The notes under the pieces: generated by a model
Database searches by the model: none
What the model was told of the DNA's origin: nothing
Seen by the model: the letters and a program-made list of their open reading frames with translations, nothing else
Part shown: piece after piece, positions 9,537 through 17,744 of the stretch
Numbering within the stretch: position 1 is the stretch's first letter
Layout: each line of letters opens with the position of its first letter
Assembly (NCBI GenBank): GCA_019695235.1
Contig: JAIBAI010000031.1
Span: 1 to 35,789, forward strand
Length of the DNA stretch: 35,789 nt
Direction of reading: 5' to 3'
From: Bacteroidia bacterium
GTDB lineage: Bacteria > Bacteroidota > Bacteroidia > M30B66
Program-made: the position numbers and the translations under genes

Positions 9537-11734
9537 GCTTTATTCCTACAGGATGTACTTTCATTTTAAGCCTGTTTATATGTCAAACACTTGTATATGC
9601 ACAGGCACCGACGGACGAACAAAGTCGCTGGGAGGCACAGGCATCACGGGTGAGCATTACACGTGACAAATGGGATGTACCGCATATTTCAGGCCAAACA
9701 GATGCAGATGCTGTTTTTGGGCTGATATATGCCCAATGTGAAGATGATTTCGACCGGATAGAGCGCAATTATATCGGGGTGCTGGGAAGAAGCGCAGAAG
9801 TGTTTGGCGAAGGATATTTGTATGAAGACTTGCGGCAGCAATTGTTTACTGATACCCTTGCTGCACAAGCGCAAATGAACATTGCACCTCCTTGGTTGCG
9901 TTTACTTCTTCAGGCCTGGGCTGATGGCATGAATTTTTATTTGATGAAGCATCCGGAAGTGAAGCCAAGGTTAATTACGCGCTTCGAGCCCTGGATGCCC
10001 CTTATATTCTCAGAGGGTAGTATCGGTGGCGATATTTCAATGGTGCCGCTTGAACGCCTGAAAGATTGCTATGGCAAGTCAAAACCCGCACCTGCAAAGC
10101 CTTTAAAACCGGGCACTCAGCCGGCCAAAGGAGCGAAAGGCTCTAACGGTATTGCCATTGCCCCCCGGAAATCAGCTTCAGGAAATGCAATGTTGCTCAT
10201 CAATCCACACACTACATTTTATTTCCGTACAGAAGTGCACGTACAAAGCCAGCAAGGGCTCAATGCATACGGAGCCGTTACCTGGGGACAGTTTTTTGTT
10301 TATCAGGGTTTTAATGAAAATTGCGGATGGATGCACACTAGCAGTTCTACCGATGTGCTGGATGAATACCTGGTGCAATTTATTGGGCCGGATAAGACGC
10401 AATACCGTTTCGGAGATACCCTCAAACCGGTTGGCAAGCGTACAATACAACTGAAGTATTTGCAAAACGGTAAGTTGCTTAAAAAAGAATTCAAAACATT
10501 TTTTACCCATCATGGTCCGGTTACCGGCAAAACTGATACCAACTGGATTGCTACCCGTATCATGAATAAGCCACTTGAAGCGCTTCAACAATCGTTTCTC
10601 AGAACAAAATCAACCGATTTTGCAGGTTTTGAAGAAACAATGCAGCTGAGAACCAACTCATCGAACAATACCGTATTTGCCGACAAAAGCGGAAATATTG
10701 CTTACTGGCAGGGGAACTTTGTACCAAAACGTAAGTTCGCAGGTAGTACACGTGGCTTGCTTGATGGCAGCAATCCCGACAATGACTGGCAGGGAGAACA
10801 CGAACTTACAGAAATCATACAATACAAAAACCCTTCATCCGGTTTCATTCAGAACTGCAATTCAAGTGCATATTGGGCAACAGGCGAATACTTGCAAAGC
10901 AGTCAATACCCTGATTACATGGGGGCCGACCAGCAGAATTACCGTGCAGTGAATGCCATCAGGCATTTGAAAAACGACAGTACCCTGAGCCTTGAACAAT
11001 TCATTGCCTTGGCCTATAACCCTCAAATGCCTGCTTTTGAAATACTTATGCCCTCGCTGCTTGAGGCAATAAAGCTGGTAGCTGTTACTGAATCAGCCGA
11101 TCATCAAAGGCTCAGGGAGGCATACAGCCTTTTTGAACCGTGGAATGCTACCTGGTCGGTTGAGTCGTTTGCCACCACCCTGGCCATCTGTTGGGGAGAA
11201 AAGCTTCTGCGTTATGCAAGCCAAAACCCACCTTCTGAAGGTTATCAGGATGATATTGCCTTTGTGAAGTACATGGCCGGAGGTATAAAAGAAACTGTAC
11301 TTACAAACTGTTTGCTCGAAGCAATGAAGGAGCTTGAAAATGACTTTAAAACCTGGAGGGTGCCTTGGGGCGAATACAACCGGTTTCAGCGGGTCAGTGG
11401 CAAGTATGATGAGGCATTCAGCGATGCAAAACCTTCATTACCGGTGCCTTTTGCACAGGGTTTCTGGGGTTCACTTGCCACCTCTGATGCCCGCAAGTAT
11501 CCAGGTACTATCAGACAATATGGTAGCAGCGGCAACGCTTTTGTTGCAGTGGTAGAGTTTGGTAGTAGGCTAAAGGCATATACAGTAGTGCCGGGCGGAC
11601 ATTCATCAGACCCTTCATCGGTACATTTTAGCGATCAGGCAGAGCTGTTTTGCGGTTTACGTTTGAAAAAAGTATTGTACTATCCTGATGAGATGGAGCG
11701 GGAGGTTGAGCGCATATACCATCCCGGTGAATGA
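9533..11734 (+). CDS. penicillin acylase / AHL acylase family Ntn hydrolase
   Basis: An exported 733-residue amidohydrolase of the penicillin amidase family (N-terminal nucleophile fold). A signal peptide covers about residues 1-24 (cleavage near VYAQA). The autoproteolysis site is KGSNGIAIAP, making Ser204 the N-terminal nucleophile of the beta chain. It is followed by ASGNAMLLINPHTTF and, later, NTVFADKSGNIAYW, both typical of acylases that act on acyl-homoserine lactones, aculeacin or beta-lactam side chains. The alpha chain would span about 25-203, with a Lys/Pro-rich linker (about 182-201) just before the cleavage site. The substrate cannot be deduced. The 4-bp overlap with ppk1 is notable because no biochemical link to polyphosphate is known to me. 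Confidence 0.9.
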   Translation: MSFIPTGCTFILSLFICQTLVYAQAPTDEQSRWEAQASRVSITRDKWDVPHISGQTDADAVFGLIYAQCEDDFDRIERNYIGVLGRSAEVFGEGYLYEDLRQQLFTDTLAAQAQMNIAPPWLRLLLQAWADGMNFYLMKHPEVKPRLITRFEPWMPLIFSEGSIGGDISMVPLERLKDCYGKSKPAPAKPLKPGTQPAKGAKGSNGIAIAPRKSASGNAMLLINPHTTFYFRTEVHVQSQQGLNAYGAVTWGQFFVYQGFNENCGWMHTSSSTDVLDEYLVQFIGPDKTQYRFGDTLKPVGKRTIQLKYLQNGKLLKKEFKTFFTHHGPVTGKTDTNWIATRIMNKPLEALQQSFLRTKSTDFAGFEETMQLRTNSSNNTVFADKSGNIAYWQGNFVPKRKFAGSTRGLLDGSNPDNDWQGEHELTEIIQYKNPSSGFIQNCNSSAYWATGEYLQSSQYPDYMGADQQNYRAVNAIRHLKNDSTLSLEQFIALAYNPQMPAFEILMPSLLEAIKLVAVTESADHQRLREAYSLFEPWNATWSVESFATTLAICWGEKLLRYASQNPPSEGYQDDIAFVKYMAGGIKETVLTNCLLEAMKELENDFKTWRVPWGEYNRFQRVSGKYDEAFSDAKPSLPVPFAQGFWGSLATSDARKYPGTIRQYGSSGNAFVAVVEFGSRLKAYTVVPGGHSSDPSSVHFSDQAELFCGLRLKKVLYYPDEMEREVERIYHPGE

Positions 11735-11748
11735 GCCAATGGATAGCC

Positions 11749-12765
11749 TTAATGGTTTTTCATGAATTGTTTGGCCATCAGATTTAGCGACTCATCGAGC
11801 GGGCGATAGCTCATTCCGCTTGCTTTTTTGAACTTTTCACTACTGTAACTTCGCACACCCCGAAGTGCGTAAACGGTGGCTCTATCGGGCAAGGGGTGCC
11901 TGAATTTGAACCAATGCATCAGGCTGCCCAAAAAACCTCCGATTTGCAGTACAAAACCCGGAAGCGCTTTTGTTGGTGCAGGTAAACCGGCAGCCGCTGC
12001 ACAGCTTTGCAAAAAACTTAAGTTTGATAGGTTCTGTGCATTGAGAATATACCTTTCACCGTGCATCTGCCGGCTGTAGGCAAGCCAAACGGCATCAGCT
12101 ACGTCTCTTGCATCAACATAGCCTGCCTGACCGTTGACATACCAGCCCCTGCTTTTGCGCAGAAAGTTAAAAACCTGGCTAAGCTGTGCTGGTTTACCTG
12201 AAGGACCTGTTACAACAGAGGGGCAAAAGATAACTGCGTTAAGTCCTTCTTCGATACCCCTCCATACTTCCTTTTCGGCTTCGTATTTCGACAGGGCATA
12301 ACAGTTGTGGCGGGATTGTTGTTTCCAGATAAGGTTTTCGGTAATATCTTCAGGTTCTTCATCTCCAATGGCAGCTACAGAACTGATATGACAAAACCAT
12401 TTGACTGGAAATTCAAGCGCAACATTTACCAAATCAGCAGTTACCCGGGCATTGATGATTTGTGTTGATTTACAGTCCTTCCGGCTGAATGATACAAAAC
12501 CGGCGCAATGAATCACTGATGTGATGCCTTCAAGTGCCTTTTCAATGTCGTACAGCTCAAGAAGGTCGCCCTGCATAAACTCAACCTGCGGTGAAAAAGC
12601 GTCCCACGACAAGCCATAACAAGCAGCTACTTCGGCAATCTGTTTTTCAGCTTCAGCCGGGTTTCGAGCCAAAGCCCTTAGAGATTGCCCTTCCTGGCAC
12701 AGTTTTAGTAAGATGTGCGAGCCAACTAATCCCGAAGCTCCTGTTATCAGTATGGTAGCAGCCAT
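11749..12765 (-). CDS. NAD(P)-dependent epimerase / dihydroflavonol-reductase-like
   Basis: A 338-residue extended short-chain dehydrogenase/reductase. The N-terminal Rossmann motif is ILITGASGLVGSH (Gly9, Gly12, Gly15). The catalytic Tyr156 and Lys160 lie in NCYALSKYEAE, and the partner serine is in HISSVAA (128-129). FCPSVVTGPSG is typical of the dihydroflavonol-4-reductase/3-beta-HSD branch, whose bacterial members often reduce or epimerise sugars, hopanoid or steroid-like compounds. The substrate is unknown here. The gene is convergent with the acylase gene (14 bp gap, no hairpin seen) and divergent from the RlpA-like gene across about 61 bp. Confidence 0.88.
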   Translation of the reverse strand: MAATILITGASGLVGSHILLKLCQEGQSLRALARNPAEAEKQIAEVAACYGLSWDAFSPQVEFMQGDLLELYDIEKALEGITSVIHCAGFVSFSRKDCKSTQIINARVTADLVNVALEFPVKWFCHISSVAAIGDEEPEDITENLIWKQQSRHNCYALSKYEAEKEVWRGIEEGLNAVIFCPSVVTGPSGKPAQLSQVFNFLRKSRGWYVNGQAGYVDARDVADAVWLAYSRQMHGERYILNAQNLSNLSFLQSCAAAAGLPAPTKALPGFVLQIGGFLGSLMHWFKFRHPLPDRATVYALRGVRSYSSEKFKKASGMSYRPLDESLNLMAKQFMKNH

Positions 12766-12826
12766 AGTAAAAATCCGGCGTGAAGGTATATAAATTGCTA
12801 TATTGAAAAATTCACTATCATTGATT

Positions 12827-13213
12827 ATGGTTTTAAGTACAAAGTTTGCCCTGGCTTATTTGTTCATGTTGCTTCCGGTTATGGGTATAGCCCAGACGGC
12901 AACAAAGGCCGATACTGGCGTTGCCAGCTATTACAGCCATAAGTTTCATGGCCGTAGAACCGCAAGTGGCCACATGTTTCATACAGATAGTATGACAGCG
13001 GCCCATAAGCATTTGCCTTTTGGTACACGTGTGAAAGTTACCAACCTGAGAAATCAAAAAACAGTAGTCGTGACTATTAACGACCGTGGGATGAAGGGGA
13101 AAAAGCGCATTATTGACCTTAGTCCGGCAGCTGCCAAAAAACTTGGAATGCTTGAGCGTGGACTTGAGAAAGTAAGGGTGGAGGTACTTACGAAAAACGA
13201 CGATACGCCCTGA
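12827..13213 (+). CDS. RlpA-like septal ring lytic transglycosylase domain protein
   Basis: A small exported protein of 128 residues made of a signal peptide (about 1-23, ending GIAQ) and one RlpA-like double-psi beta barrel (about 30-121: GVASYYSHKFHGRRTASG, then TAAHKHLPFGT, then INDRG and RIIDLS). RlpA proteins cleave naked glycan strands of peptidoglycan at the septum. His60 and Asp86 match the conserved catalytic histidine and aspartate, but the position normally held by glutamate (after ASG) is His49. No SPOR domain is present. The frame could open at a TTG (12803), but the ATG at 12827 gives a normal signal peptide. The 3' end overlaps the convergent permease gene by 26 bp. Confidence 0.87.
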   Translation: MVLSTKFALAYLFMLLPVMGIAQTATKADTGVASYYSHKFHGRRTASGHMFHTDSMTAAHKHLPFGTRVKVTNLRNQKTVVVTINDRGMKGKKRIIDLSPAAAKKLGMLERGLEKVRVEVLTKNDDTP

Positions 13214-14483
13214 TTCGTTCGGCCAGAATGTTAAAACACAGCACAGTGATAAAAATAGCAAGGCCTGGAAAAACCACCATCCACCAGGCATCAAATTGTT
13301 GTCGCCCGCTACTAAGCAGGGAGCCCCACGTTACAACATGGTCGGGCAGTCCAATACCTAAGAATGACAGGCTACTTTCTGCGATAATACTGGCTCCGGC
13401 TAAAAATGCCAATTCGGTTGTTACCGGCGCTAAGGTATGGGGCAGGGCGTGACGAAATAAAATGCGCCATTCAGGGAGTCCGTATGCCCTTGCCGCTTCA
13501 ATAAATGACAATTCTCTAACCCTTAGCATTTCTGCTCTGCAATAGCGGTAAATAGGTGGCCAGCTCATCATTCCGATGATGGCGATGACCATTCCGATAC
13601 TTTTTTGGTGAAAAATTGCTGCCAGACTAACAATGAGTACCAGACGGGGAATTGACTGAAAAATCTCACTCATAACCTGTACCATGCTATCTAATGGTAT
13701 TGGTTTCGCCTTTTTCATAGCTGGAATGAAATGAAAAATTCTTCCGGCAAAACAGGCAAAAGCAATGCAAAGAAACATGATACATACACTGAGTAGCACC
13801 GAGAAAATTGTAGAGAGATAGCCTGTTGCAAATGCATCACTCAGGTTGTATGAACGTGCCACGAATGCCCAAAAGAGCCCAAGGCCCAATGCAGGAACGA
13901 ACAATAATTGCTGGCTTCTTGAAAGGCTAAGACCCTGGTTGCCAAAATAAGCGCTTACCGCCCCCAAAAATACGCCAGTGAAACCTGCCAGGAGCATTGC
14001 AGCTAAGCCAATCAACAAGGAAACCCCGGCCCCATGAATCAGGCCTGCCAATAAATCATTGCCCATTGCATCAGTACCAAGCCAGTGACGGTAGCGCCAT
14101 GGCATTGAAATAACGTTTCCGGCAGAGAAGTTGAATTTTTGTTCATCAAACGGTCCGGTATAATCTCTGTTCAAAGGGTCGGGTTCGTCAGGTGCCCAGG
14201 GTACAGGCGCCATTACAATTGATTCGGCTGGTAGGCTCTTCCAGTCAATGATATCAAATTGTAAAACCTCCGGTGTTCCGTTGGGGTGCTGAATAGTTTC
14301 AGTACGGTAGGGTTGGGTAATAGCTGAAAATGCGGGGAACCAAACCTGGTTCTTATACCGTACGTACCATGGTAAATCGGTAGCCAGAACCGAGGCAAAA
14401 ACCCCTACAAATAACAATAGCAGCAAGAGGATACCTGGAATGCCCGCAACCGCTATTGCTGAATTATTTTTTCCGGCGCTCAT
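13188..14483 (-). CDS. oligopeptide/dipeptide-type ABC transporter permease (DppC/OppC-like)
   Basis: A 431-residue inner-membrane permease of the binding-protein-dependent transport family. After a first helix (about 12-34) comes an extra hydrophilic segment (about 36-125), then HWLGTDAMGNDLLAGLIHGA, the usual entry to the core. The EAA cytoplasmic loop that contacts the ATPase is EAARAYGLPEWRILFRHALP, and SSLSFLGIGLPDHVVTWGSLL is diagnostic of the DppC/OppC subfamily. Typical members have about 300 residues, so this one carries roughly 130 extra, part of them also between core helices. Its ATG overlaps the stop of the partner permease by 4 bp. It is the last gene of the nine-gene minus-strand run. 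Confidence 0.92.
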   Translation of the reverse strand: MSAGKNNSAIAVAGIPGILLLLLLFVGVFASVLATDLPWYVRYKNQVWFPAFSAITQPYRTETIQHPNGTPEVLQFDIIDWKSLPAESIVMAPVPWAPDEPDPLNRDYTGPFDEQKFNFSAGNVISMPWRYRHWLGTDAMGNDLLAGLIHGAGVSLLIGLAAMLLAGFTGVFLGAVSAYFGNQGLSLSRSQQLLFVPALGLGLFWAFVARSYNLSDAFATGYLSTIFSVLLSVCIMFLCIAFACFAGRIFHFIPAMKKAKPIPLDSMVQVMSEIFQSIPRLVLIVSLAAIFHQKSIGMVIAIIGMMSWPPIYRYCRAEMLRVRELSFIEAARAYGLPEWRILFRHALPHTLAPVTTELAFLAGASIIAESSLSFLGIGLPDHVVTWGSLLSSGRQQFDAWWMVVFPGLAIFITVLCFNILAERIRAYRRFS

Positions 14484-15961
14484 TGTCTTTTGTTTTTGTA
14501 AAACCTGATGCGTGGATCAGCTAATGAATAGCCCAAATCTGCAATAAAATATCCGGTAATCGTTAAAAAGCCATAGATGCTGAATACTGCAATAATCATC
14601 GGATAATCATAGCTGAGAACACTTTGAAAAATCTCAAGCCCTAAACCCGGAATAGAGAAGACGTATTCGATGATTATTGAACCGCTGAAAACAACAGGTA
14701 ATGAGGCGCTAATGAATGTGACCAAAGGTAAAAGATTGTTTCTAAATGCATGCATCCACATCACCCGCCATTCAGGAAGTCCTTTTGCCCGGGCGGTGCG
14801 GATATAATCTTTAGATAATTCGTTAAGAATTCCGGTGCGAATAAGCCTGCTTATAAATGCAAGTGAGCCATACGCATAGGTGATGATTGGTAAAACCAAG
14901 TACGGGGCACTATGACTCAAGCGTTTCAAAAGAGGCCATGCAGGGTCAAAACTGGCTGCATCACGAATGCCAGACGAAGGGAACCAGTCGAGCACATCCG
15001 GATTGGCGAAAAGAACAAGCAGAAGGGTTCCTGCAAAAAATGCAGGTATTGCATAAAGGCTAAATAGCAGCGGAGTACTGATGCGATCGAACCAGCAGCC
15101 CTTGTACCAGGCTGAATAAACACCCATCGGAATGCTAATCAGATAGGCCAGCAACATACCTGTGAGGCTTAACAAAAGCGACCATTTTATTTTACTTCCG
15201 ATTTTATCAGCGATAGCCTGGCCATCACGGTACGAATACCCAAAATCACCCCTGATGATTCCTCTGCGGGTTTTATCGTCACCAAAAACCCAGGTATGGT
15301 ATTGGTTATCTAGCCCATGCCACTTAATTACAGGTATCCAGCGTTTGATTGGCCGTGCATGTTGTGTAAGTTGTAATTTTAAGAATTGAGTATTGTGCCA
15401 TGCTTTTCGCAGGTTTGAAAGCCCTGTAACCGATGCAAATAGCTGGTTGACGCTGTCGCTTCGTTCAGCCTGCAGCTTTGGCAGCTCGTCAAGAAGTAAT
15501 GCCCCAAGCAGAAAGCGCAAGCGGTTGAGCTGCGCTGCATTGTCGGCTTGACGAAGCCAAACAGAATCAGGCTTGTAAAGAACAGCAGTCAACGCGCTTG
15601 CCTTAAGCGAATTGAACCATTGCATAGTCATTGCAGGCTGTCCGCTTTCACGTGCTGTTCGTTGAATAAGCCTGCGATGATTGTATGCGATGATTCGGTA
15701 GAGGGTATCAACATCGGCCAGCGTATGCAGACTTAGATAAAATACCGGTTTATTAAGTCCGAATTTCTTTACATTTTGGTTTGAGGGGGCGCGATGACCG
15801 TTGGGAATGTCAGGTAAATTCGATTCAGGCAGGCCCATTTCTTCAGGTGCTCCCATGAAGGGTTCTGCCGGTGCGTTTACGCTGAAAGCAAAGCCTATCA
15901 TGGTGATTATCAGCCAACTGAACAGCATGAGCAAGAAACGCCTGAATAGAAAATATGCCAT
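14480..15961 (-). CDS. oligopeptide/dipeptide-type ABC transporter permease (DppB/OppB-like)
   Basis: A 493-residue inner-membrane permease that would pair with the downstream DppC-like protein. Helix 1 spans about 8-28; KFGLNKPVFYLSLHTL (about 66-81) matches the usual segment after it, and GDFGYSYRDGQAIADKI (about 238-254) matches the usual start of the core. Between them lie about 155 extra residues, predicted to be outside the cytoplasmic membrane, that are absent from standard members of about 310-340 residues. The core contains the EAA loop DYIRTARAKGLPEWRVMWMH and FSIPGLGLEIFQSVLSYDYP. It starts 1 bp after the stop of the substrate-binding lipoprotein gene. Confidence 0.92.
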   Translation of the reverse strand: MAYFLFRRFLLMLFSWLIITMIGFAFSVNAPAEPFMGAPEEMGLPESNLPDIPNGHRAPSNQNVKKFGLNKPVFYLSLHTLADVDTLYRIIAYNHRRLIQRTARESGQPAMTMQWFNSLKASALTAVLYKPDSVWLRQADNAAQLNRLRFLLGALLLDELPKLQAERSDSVNQLFASVTGLSNLRKAWHNTQFLKLQLTQHARPIKRWIPVIKWHGLDNQYHTWVFGDDKTRRGIIRGDFGYSYRDGQAIADKIGSKIKWSLLLSLTGMLLAYLISIPMGVYSAWYKGCWFDRISTPLLFSLYAIPAFFAGTLLLVLFANPDVLDWFPSSGIRDAASFDPAWPLLKRLSHSAPYLVLPIITYAYGSLAFISRLIRTGILNELSKDYIRTARAKGLPEWRVMWMHAFRNNLLPLVTFISASLPVVFSGSIIIEYVFSIPGLGLEIFQSVLSYDYPMIIAVFSIYGFLTITGYFIADLGYSLADPRIRFYKNKRQ

Positions 15962-15962
15962 C

Positions 15963-17729
15963 TTACATTGAGCTTGGGGTTGCGTCCTTAACTGTTTTGA
16001 GTTTCAGGTTATTTAGAATAACATTTGGCCTTTCAGGATACATTCCTGCATTATCAAAACGTTTGTGTATGGCGATTTTCCGGGTAGCATTGTACATAAA
16101 CACATAAGGTTGTTCTTCAGCTACCAATGCTTGAAAATGCATCATCATCTGTTTGCGTTTTGCCGGATTTAGTTCCTTATTCATCTGCTGGATTAATGAA
16201 TCAGTGTAGGTATTTCCAAAGCCGGTGAAGTTGCTGCCATGGTTGGCCCAATTGCTTGTATGCCATAGCTGGCGGGGGTCTTCCGGCCCTGCAGAGGCAC
16301 TCCATGAGCCCAGCATTGCGTCAAAGTCATGTCGTGCCGCCCGCTCATAAAAGACAGAAAAATCCATTGGGTCAGGGCGGGCATCAATTCCGGCCTGATA
16401 CATTGCATTTCTGATTAGCAGGGCAATCTCACGGGTAACCGGTGAAACCATATAGCTTAGGGCGAAAGAAAAAGGTTGTTTAACACCATTGATAGTTTTT
16501 TCACGAATATTATCTCCATCGAGGTCTTTCCAGCCGGCGGCATCGAGCAGCTTTTTAGCTTTTTCAATATCAAATGCGGGTGGCATAAGGTCGGCGTTAT
16601 AGTCAACCTGGCCTGGTAAACCAAAACTAGCAATACGCTTGCCAACCCCTTTGGCCGAAACCTGAATAATTTCATCTACCGGAACAAGGTGGGCCATTGC
16701 CTTGCGAACAAGCTTGTCGGTAAAGAAAGCCGGGCGACTGCCTTCAGGTTTCATATTCATACCCATGTAAGTGTATGAAAATGAGCCGATAAAGTCAGAA
16801 GTGTACTTGTTGTTAAAATAGGAGCGTTTTTGCAGCTTTTTTAGGGCAGCGGTTGAAAGTTCCATGCTCACGTCAATGTTTTCTTTTTTAAGTGCGAGCA
16901 CCACAGCCTCCATGTCTTTAATGACTGTAAAAATGATTTTTTCGGGCCAGGCTTGCCTAAAAGTCTCAGGAAGCCCCTTTCCCCACCAGTTGTTTTTTCT
17001 TTCGAGGGTGATACTATTGCCGGTTTGCCATGAGCTGACTTTGTAAGGGCCAAGGCCCTGTAGTTTTTGTGGGTTTCTGGCATTGTCAGCATGGTTAAAA
17101 CTGCTGGCAAAAGCTTCTAAAGCAGCACTTTGTGCACCAGAAAAATCCTGACCAGTAAGTTGTGTAAAGCTAAATTGGTCGAGCAGGCCTGAGGGGTCCC
17201 AATATTTTTTTTGCAATAAGCACACCTGGCTAAGTGCCCCCTCATTGTCGAAATACCGTTTTTTGTTAATTACAATAAACCCATTGTTATGCAGGGGGTC
17301 TGGTATAAGTTCCCTGAAATTTTCAAAAAAAGCTTTTTGGTCAGGGTTGTTTATTAAGGGAAAAACAATTAGTTTGAAGGTGAAAATAACGTCTTCAATG
17401 GTGGCCGGGCTACCATCGTCCCATTTGATGTCGTCGCGTAAAAGACAACGATAGCTCAGGCTGTCGGGCAATAATTCAGGTGGCTTAGCAAGTAAATCGG
17501 GTACTGTTTTGTTTTGTACCATGTCAAAGGTCATCAGGCGACTTTGGGTACACATAAAAATCATCCTTTGGTATGCATTGTTGTCATTGGTGGGATGCAA
17601 ACCTTTTGGTTCGGCCAGAATATGTACTATCACTGTGTTTTGAGACAAATCACGCTTTTGGGTGCATGAAGTTGCCGCTACAGCAAGACCTGCCAGGAAA
17701 AGAATCAACTTTTTAAGCAGGAAATTCAT
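15963..17729 (-). CDS. extracellular solute-binding lipoprotein, family 5
   Basis: A 588-residue family 5 substrate-binding protein (OppA/DppA/NikA type) for an ABC importer. The signal peptide ends in a lipobox (AATSC, lipidated Cys22), so it would be membrane-anchored. Diagnostic features are HILAEPKGLHPTND near the N-terminus, LLRDDIKWDDGSPATIEDVIFTFK, and a C-terminal region with KKLLDAAGWKDLDGDNIREK. Family members bind oligopeptides, nickel chelates or sugars; peptide is the default guess and is not proven. It lies 15 bp downstream of a membrane protein gene and 1 bp before the two permease genes. No ATP-binding subunit is encoded nearby. Confidence 0.93.
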   Translation of the reverse strand: MNFLLKKLILFLAGLAVAATSCTQKRDLSQNTVIVHILAEPKGLHPTNDNNAYQRMIFMCTQSRLMTFDMVQNKTVPDLLAKPPELLPDSLSYRCLLRDDIKWDDGSPATIEDVIFTFKLIVFPLINNPDQKAFFENFRELIPDPLHNNGFIVINKKRYFDNEGALSQVCLLQKKYWDPSGLLDQFSFTQLTGQDFSGAQSAALEAFASSFNHADNARNPQKLQGLGPYKVSSWQTGNSITLERKNNWWGKGLPETFRQAWPEKIIFTVIKDMEAVVLALKKENIDVSMELSTAALKKLQKRSYFNNKYTSDFIGSFSYTYMGMNMKPEGSRPAFFTDKLVRKAMAHLVPVDEIIQVSAKGVGKRIASFGLPGQVDYNADLMPPAFDIEKAKKLLDAAGWKDLDGDNIREKTINGVKQPFSFALSYMVSPVTREIALLIRNAMYQAGIDARPDPMDFSVFYERAARHDFDAMLGSWSASAGPEDPRQLWHTSNWANHGSNFTGFGNTYTDSLIQQMNKELNPAKRKQMMMHFQALVAEEQPYVFMYNATRKIAIHKRFDNAGMYPERPNVILNNLKLKTVKDATPSSM

Positions 17730-17744
17730 GGTTATTTTTTGAGA

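Noticed and set aside
10178-10591. A 137-residue minus-strand open frame
   Set aside because: It is antisense to the acylase beta chain, whose family motifs are intact in the plus frame.
12833-13294. A 153-residue minus-strand open frame over the RlpA-like gene
   Set aside because: The plus-strand frame has a signal peptide and a conserved barrel; the antisense product has no recognisable feature.
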